64,000 nucleotides of DNA from Larix kaempferi (Eukaryota > Streptophyta > Pinopsida > Pinales > Pinaceae), in the NCBI GenBank assembly GCA_027924585.1, contig BSBM01000825.1:848001-912000 (forward strand). The letters are read 5' to 3'. The notes under the pieces were generated by a model. The model made no database searches and had not been told where the DNA came from. It worked only from the letters and a program-made list of their open reading frames with translations. This document shows, piece after piece, positions 57,344 through 64,000 of the stretch; positions within the stretch are counted from its first letter, which is position 1; each line of letters begins with the position of its first letter. The translations under genes were made by a program, and so were the position numbers.

Positions 57344-59199
57344 ATGTCCCGTGGTGTATGAGGTTCAGAGGGTACTATATAGCCAATAATGCATCATGTT
57401 TTGTGTTATTTCTCTCTTGTTCTACATGAAGAATCATATGTGGACAAATAGGGTTCTCCAATGGGGGAAGATTGTTGGTGATGACCGCTGGAGATGTAGT
57501 AAAGAATATTTTTTGTATACAAATGAGGCGTGCATACCCATTCTCATGAAATGTTGTTCAAGTGATTATAATAAGAGAGGACCAAGTGTTAACTCTAGTC
57601 TACTGCTGGGACATGGATGAAGGTGGCTTCAAGCCATGTTTTGAGTAAATGAGCCAAGAACTACTGCGAAATACTGAAGAAGCAAAAATACTAGTGACCA
57701 TGATAAGACCATGGGGGTGGGGGACCAAACTGGTGTGTGAATCTTCCCGAGAGCCTCAATATACCAAATAGACTGCTACCATGATTTCCAAATGTGAACA
57801 CTGCTACCTTCAAAAGTACGTTTCCCCCTGATTCGATGATGTGTTGACGTCGAACATAGGGGAAACCACTTAGTTAGGGAGCACTAATGAATCTCCATAG
57901 TAAGTTCAAGGTGATCCCTTATAGCGATTGAAAGTGATCCAAAGGTACAACTGTGACTACTTCAACTTTCGGAATGTAATGTTTTGATGTCAAGGAGAGC
58001 TGAAATATATGATAAGACGAGAGTCTTATCTTGAGAACCGATATCCTATTGTAATTGACTGGTGGATGAATAGAATTGACACAAGACTAGTTGATAAGCA
58101 TGGGGATCATAACTTCCTTTTATTGATGTAAACGTGGGGTGTGGAGACGACAACTTTTGTTTCAAAGTGAAGCAGGTTGAAATGGATGGAGACAAACTAC
58201 AAGTGAAAGGGTTTTGGTGGAGACGCAAAACGATGAGTGATGGTAACCAACAAAACAAATACTGCTGAACATATGGAGACTCAAATACATCGATCAAAGG
58301 AGATCATGGGTTTCTATAAAAATAATATGGTGTTCCCATGATGTGAGGTGATGAAGGAACACATTTCTACATAAATAATATTGGTTGTATCCCCACATTT
58401 TGGGTGTATCGGGGAACCAATTTGATGATGGGAAGAATTCCCACGGTTTTGAGTGGATCCGGGGACATGTTCCAATGATGAAGTGAGGGTTACCTAGAAG
58501 ATGCAAATACAGGTGCCCCATGAAATAATTCCATGCAGTATATAAATGCGGGATAATTGAATAGAATTGGTTACTTCAGAGGGTGGGGTCCCCATAGGTG
58601 TCTTTATGGGGGTGATGATACGAAGAAAATTGCAGAAGGTTAAGTGCTCATGGAGGTATGAGGGGGATTTGTGAATCATTCTCATAATAGGTGCCGAGAG
58701 ATTTGATGAAGTCTACTTGGTGGAGTAAATGCACACTTATAAAATGATACTCTAAGGGAGTATCTTTTCAAGCTGGGTTAGATTCCTTTGACTTGTGTGG
58801 GGTCAACATCATGGGTGTCAGTTGATGAATGGGATGGAAATGGTGTGCACACCCATGGGGGGACATGCTATTCTTGGTAATGATGTTGATGGCACATCAA
58901 GGCCATGAATGGGGGGCCTATGGTTATTAATAGGAATATTGGTATATGCATTATAAACATAGGGTAAATAATGTCTATATGTCAGTTTCAAAATGATACA
59001 TGTGGTAGGGACTTTTGTGCCATTTGATGAAGCATGGAGCCTTGTTCTTACAAAAACAAGTGTGGCGGCCTTGTCCTGGTCGAGATCCTACACATATGAC
59101 GCACATACCCAAGTGTAGTAAAGATAATGACCAAGGTATTGACAATGCAAGAATCATATAATGGAAACAAGTTGTACATGTGGGGTACCAGAGTATTTA

Positions 59200-59985
59200 A
59201 GGATAGAATCGTTTAAGGTACAACCCAGCAACCAGGTGGTTGAGAGTGCTACCTTAATGGTTGGTTAAGACATATGATCCTTTTGGGAGACAATACTTAA
59301 TGATATAAGGTCCTGTCCATTTAGATACAAATTTACTGAGTCCTAGTTTACCGTCTTTCTTGGCGTTGAATAAAATAACAAAGTCACCTTCGTAGAAGGA
59401 GCGGGGTTGGACCTATTGATCATAGTGTGCCTTGGAGTGAAATTTCATGGCTTGATTTTGCTAAAGATAGTAATGGCATTCCTCATTGAGGTGTTCGAAG
59501 GTGAATAGGAATTGTTCGAATGTAGGGGTATCATATAGAAACTCGATTGTGGATTGGAGTGTAGGGATTTGACACTCGATTGGGAGGACGAATTATACAC
59601 CATGGATAAGGGGAAATGGTGTAAAACACGTGGTAGTATTGACTGAAGTTTGATAATCACAAAGGGAAGGAAAGAGCATGTGGTTCTAGTTGGTTTTATT
59701 TTTATCCACTGTGCATTTGAGCATAGTTTTGAGGATTTTGTTAACAACTTCAACCTAGCCATTTTCCTAAGGGTAGTAAGTAGTTGAAAATTCATGTTTA
59801 AATCCTTACAACCGCGACAAATTCTTCGAACATTTGTCATGAAAGTGTCTCCTATTTTCGAAGATGATTTGTTTGGTGATGGGTTTGGAATCCATCTCCA
59901 GGTAGGTTGGTGTAAGATACCACACATGGATTCCCAAAGTGAGCCCAGATAGAGCTAACTGAGGCATAAATGGCATCCATTATAC
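59200..59985 (-). pseudogene. Decayed integrase C-terminal half, third copy
   Basis: Words match the Tat-like integrase region in order, but frames change repeatedly and stops are frequent, so no domain can be read as a continuous protein. It is identified by collinearity rather than by motif. Confidence 0.5.
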
Positions 59986-60249
59986 CCATGTGGGAAGATA
60001 CAAGAACGAGATTTGGAATATTGGTGGTACCAATAGGCTCAATGTTTGTTACATGCCATGACTCAGTGTTGGCACTGATGATAGTGTTGAGATAGAGGCG
60101 GCACCATTTTCAGCGATGAAAATTATGCACATTAGGCCATCGGTCAATGTAGGGATCTTAGGTGGTGGTCCCGAATATATTCCTAACAAGTTCGAGTCCT
60201 TATACATACCAGGGGAAATGTCAACATACATTTGATCATAACCCAATAC

Positions 60250-60873
60250 AGTCAGTAGGACATTGTTGGGATTGCTCGTGTTATTAGGGTCATAGTAGTT
60301 AAGCTAGTCGAGAGTAACTACCTTCCAATTTAAGGGAAACATCATGATAAAAAATACCGAGGAGGATACCGCCGTCATGGTGTACATGTAACTATTCCCC
60401 AAGAGGATGTTGTAGTTGAGTTCAACATCGACTACTTCAATATCGATCATAACCATCTTTCCCCCATCTCTATGGGGACATTTTGGTACAATCCTGTTGG
60501 TTGGGATAGTCTCCCATCATATGGGTGGAGAGTAATAGATGAGGGGACCAGCTCAGGGGACCCTAATTGTTTCCAGACTTTTGTAGACATGATGCAAGTG
60601 GATGCCTTCGTCAATGATACATTGATGGATCATGACGTTCTTTATAGTAACTAAAATTTGAAATGCGACTGACGACAATAGTCGCGGGTCACCTTTGTTG
60701 ATATCAAAGATCATGAGGTGCGAGTCGGAGGGATCAATAACACCGAGGGCATTGAGTAATGCCTTTCTCTGTGTTGGAAAAGAATGTAACACTTCTGTTG
60801 ATGCAGTGTCTATCGACAGGGGTTCACTTCGTACTGTCGCCAACAAACCATCAACCCAAACTCGCTTATACAC
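60250..60873 (-). pseudogene. Decayed protease region, third copy (IDEG)
   Basis: Reads FPTQRKALLNALGVIDPSDSHL, then VMIHQCIIDEG, matching 46406-47020. The Gln in TQRKALL stands where the complete copy has a TAG. The two residues after DEG have changed, so the active site is altered. Confidence 0.75.
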
Positions 60874-60970
60874 CGGCCCAGAAAGGTGTAACCCTTCCTA
60901 GCAACACTTGTGGAGCAAGTGTAGTCTCACCCGAGATGGATAAGGGGGCTGCTGGAACCAAGTTTCCGTA

Positions 60971-61403
60971 GTTGTGTAGAGGATATGCACACATTACCTT
61001 CATTCTAACCAAATATTATAACATTAACAACATATTATTAACTTATCATTCGCAAATTTCAATAAACATTCAGAACAACACATTCGACATACTTATTCAT
61101 ATTAGCATCACTTCTACAACATATTCACATCAATCAATGTAAACATTCAGATAAAATGGTTCTCATTCATCATTACATAAGATTAAAGACAGAGATTACA
61201 CCATAACCAAACATCTCCATTCATTCACCAAACCCACGGAATAAACCTCGCAAAAACTGTCAAGACATCATATCGTGGATACAAAACAAACCCAAAAGAT
61301 AGGATGATCATCCAAAAATTCGATGCCCTTAGGATTACAATCCTACTTTATTTATATGCTTTTATCTTATTACAAAATGGTCCACATGACTGACTTCACT
61401 AAT
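60971..61403. other. Unassigned AT/AC-rich sequence
   Basis: No frame; words such as AACATATTATTAAC and CACATCAATCAATGTAAACA. It may be an LTR of the next element, because it sits between the lost end of one gypsy copy and the extra ORFs of another. There is no matching second LTR in the window. Confidence 0.35.
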
Positions 61404-61834
61404 CTAACAATTCTTTGTGCTTCCGCGAATGTCACGAAGGGTCATTCTTTCCCGGAATGACCCTTCTGCACCTGTCGACTTCCGCACTTCCTGCGGATCT
61501 ATCCCGTGCCAATAGGCCACCAACACAAACTTGTGTCTCATCCTGAGCCACGTTAGCTGGACATCACTGGTTTGTACCCATGATTTGCTGGGTTCTGTTT
61601 CCAAAGCTGTTCTTATCGTCTGGAGCTCAATGTTGTGTACTTCTCATCTTCATCCGTCGATCTCTGGTTTGCTGTCATGTACTTCTTGAACTCATCCTCT
61701 AGTCTCTGGAAACATTCATCATCTAGCTCTTCGGAGTCTGTTGGTTCACTCCATGTTTGTTCCAGACTGGGGATAAATTCATCAACGTCACCAAGGTGGG
61801 AAACAGGATGAGTACTCTGGCACATCTGTTTCAC
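61404..61834 (-). CDS. Small ORFs downstream of integrase, unknown
   Basis: Two short minus-strand frames (61834-61613, 73 codons; 61604-61404, 66 codons, shifted). The first is acidic (TDSEELDDECFQRLEDEFKK); the second has LRMRHKFVLVAYWHG and STGAEGSFRERMTL. They may be pieces of one protein split by a frameshift. I do not recognise a family; an extra protein encoded 3' of pol is one reading. Confidence 0.35.
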
Positions 61835-62604
61835 ACCTTGTAGTGCTTCCTACCGGGCCCAGGGGGATGCCTCCCCTGTCATTCTAGTGGTTACAATGAC
61901 CAAAAAGCTTCAAACTACTACCACATACCTAGACATCTCGGATGAAAATTCACCTCTATGACACCCGAGTGCCCACGCCTCTTCCTGCTCAAGGCGCTCA
62001 TGCACACTCTTTGTTCGGGCCTGCATCGCACCTAGTGTTCTACCACACGAAATGAAATGGATCATTTCCACAACCTCCTTGGAATTCCTAACTTATCCAA
62101 TTACCTGATCTACTTGTAGCATGTGTTTCTCTCATCTAGTAAATTCCACTTAGTTCTGCTTAGCCTCTGGTGTTTGTATTTATGCATTTTGTCTTTCAGG
62201 ACGTCTATTTTGGAAATCATTCGCAGATCCGTTCACCTGATGTGTCGATTCTGTCATCATTTGTTCCCTGCGTGTTGAGACCGGACTTCCTACGTGTGTG
62301 GTTGGTGGCCATACTATCCGTCATTGCAAACCTGTGCGAACCGTTACCCGTGGTGCCACTGGCCATGATGCCACTTTGTGTTGCCATGTCCCAAACGTGT
62401 CTGACCTTGAGATCATACCTGCCACAAAGACCGATCATTTGAAAAATTCCCATCTGCTGACAGTCGGGAATGATTGCTGATTTCACAGGGTCGCGACCCT
62501 GCAGTTGTCGCAACCTGAACTACGATAGAACCACTCTCGCTTGCACACTCTCTTCCTGCTGATTCGTCATCCTGCCACCTAACATCCTACCAATTTTTTT
62601 TTTT

Positions 62605-63989
62605 AGTCATCATCCGCTCTGCGTCGGATCATGGTGATAGGGATTCAACCTATTCCCATTGACTAATTTAGGTAACAATACTCCATCCAAACTTTGTAGC
62701 TATACTGTGCCTCCGTCGGTGACAAAAGTGATAACATATGGTCCCAACCAATGCGTTTGCAACTTATCAGGGTGTTTCGCAAATTTACTATCATACAACA
62801 GAACTATATCCCCATTCTGAAAGTGCTTCATCTTGACATGGCGGTTGTGCCACTCCTTCTAGCGGTCCTTTTCTACCTTCTCATGGAACCCTGCGATGAA
62901 TCGATCTTCATCAAGCTATATTAGTTGTGTCAACCATTCCTCCATCACACCATCATCACTCATACCTGTTGCTGCCACGATGCGCAAGCTCGGTACTATG
63001 TATTCCATTGGCATAACTGCTTCTTGGCCGTAAACGAGCTTAAATGGGGTCTGGCCAGTCAATCGCTTGCATGTGGTGCGATATTCCCACAGGACCGCTG
63101 GGATTTTTAGGTCCCAGTCATCACGGTTCACATTGCACACCTTGGTGAGAGCATGCTCCAATATCTTATTGAACGCCTCAACTGTTCCATTTTCCTGAGG
63201 GTGGTAAGGCGTACTCTTCTTGAGCTGGATTTTAAAATCTTCTGTCATTGTGACAATCATTTGGTTAATGAAGTGCGTCCCTTGGTCGCTTAATAATAGT
63301 TTTGGGCACCCAAACCTAGTGACCACATTGTCAAATAGGAATCGTGCTGCAGTCGTAGCAGAACAATCTCTCACTGGTGCATCTTTTGCCCAACGTGTCA
63401 GGTACTCTATCGCAGTGATGATGTACCGTGACCCTGTTCACTTCCTAGGTGGGTTGATGGGTCCCACAAAGTCAACGACCCATTTTTCGAAGGCCTACAG
63501 CATTACTTGTGGTAATAGTGGCATTTTGTCTCAATGTAAGGGCTTCCCATTTCATTGGCATATGTCGTAGCTCTTGGCATAGTCTACGGCATATCCATGG
63601 AAGGTTGACCACCAAAGCCCTGCTCAAAGGATGTTCCTCACAGTTGCTCGTTCACCATAATGTCTCCCAGCAATTCCGTCATGAGCTTCCGACAGAATCT
63701 GTTCCTATTCATGTGGAAGGATGTATCGTCGTAGAATCTCATATGGACCCATTTTATATAACTCTCCTGCAATTAGCTGGACATATGCAGCTCGGACAAC
63801 GAGCTGCTTCTTTTGGCTGGTAGTGAACTCAGCCGGTGCCTCCCCTGTCACCAAAAATTGAATGATTTGTTCATAGTGGTTATCAACCATGCCAATCCTA
63901 AAAAATTGAGCGTCCGACAATCCTTCATTGATGGTCCTTGGTTCCTCTCCTGATTCTATCTGTGAGAGATGATCAGGTCCAGCGTTCAA
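62605..63989 (-). pseudogene. RNase H end and integrase of the fourth gypsy element
   Basis: 63989-63705 and 63374-62916 are in one frame. Core residues: WVVDFVGPI (Asp, about 63480), [10 protein letters not shown] (Asp, about 63295) and [15 protein letters not shown] (Glu, about 63190); then [16 protein letters not shown] and [13 protein letters not shown], typical of the region after the catalytic core. Stops between 63705 and 63374 and after 62916 break it. The C-terminal domain can be followed to about 62605. Confidence 0.88.
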
Positions 63990-64000
63990 TCGTCCTGTCT

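Larger units (their letters stand above)
57344..60970 (-). mobile_element. Third gypsy copy, internal region with RT and RNase H deleted
   Basis: 57344-59200 corresponds to the non-coding 3' part of the Tat-like element. 59200-59985 corresponds to the integrase end (for example TTTAAGGTACAACCC matches 42572-42588). From about 60000 onward the sequence corresponds instead to the protease/gag part (46400-47020 in the other copy). RT and RNase H are therefore missing between about 59985 and 60000. The right end is lost at about 60840-60970. Confidence 0.6.
61404..64000 (-). mobile_element. Fourth gypsy element, 3' half, cut by the window edge
   Basis: Minus strand. From the window end leftward: the end of RNase H (NAGPDHLSQIESGEEPR), the integrase zinc region, the core and C-terminal domain (ending LVNGNRLNPYHHDP near 62610-62660), then about 1.2 kb with extra small ORFs. 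It is a different sequence family from the Tat-like copies; integrase and RNase H end share no long word with them. No LTR could be fixed. Confidence 0.8.

Overview
The window is repeat-dominated plant nuclear DNA. The evidence is plant-type Ty1/copia and Ty3/gypsy elements primed from initiator-Met tRNA, small spliced introns, AT-rich intergenic sequence and several layers of nested insertions. No intact host gene was found. A large-genome seed plant such as a gymnosperm would fit, but the sequence alone does not prove it.

Layout. 1-1815: 5' end of a minus-strand gypsy element (leader repeats plus one LTR). 2951-3090 and 17651-17840: two arrays of the palindrome CCTCGATCGAGG in the same orientation. 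Between them lie two convergent, intron-containing, decayed genes. One (+, 3430-9015) encodes a transposase-like protein with a Cys/His cluster and a DGxAGQF...HGKGxxDG core. The other (-, 13378-11324) encodes an unrecognised protein from five exons. This pair is the most novel-looking part of the window. 18954-22520: a large decayed ORF of unknown family with coiled-coil and Pro/Gln-rich parts.

23310-31800: an old minus-strand copia fragment split by a young full-length copia element (23944-29836; 703-bp LTRs with two differences; target duplication CAAAA). 31896-37140: a decayed plus-strand gypsy gag-pro region, interrupted by a 1.7-kb solo LTR (33152-34854; target duplication ATCAA). 38745-54755: a plus-strand non-autonomous gag-protease element with short LTRs (target duplication TTGTA), itself split by a 12.8-kb minus-strand Tat-like gypsy element (39222-52053; target duplication GTGAG). 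56693-60970: a related minus-strand gypsy copy that has lost RT and RNase H. 61400-64000: part of a further minus-strand gypsy element with integrase and extra downstream ORFs.

How it fits together. Decay is mostly by nonsense substitution rather than frameshift. Nearly all in-frame stops I checked lie where CAA, CAG or CGA would fit, which is what C-to-T change in methylated, silenced DNA would produce. Four sets of flanking direct repeats (CAAAA, ATCAA, TTGTA, GTGAG) give insertion boundaries to the base and order the nesting events. All identifications come from reading motifs by eye; no database search was possible.
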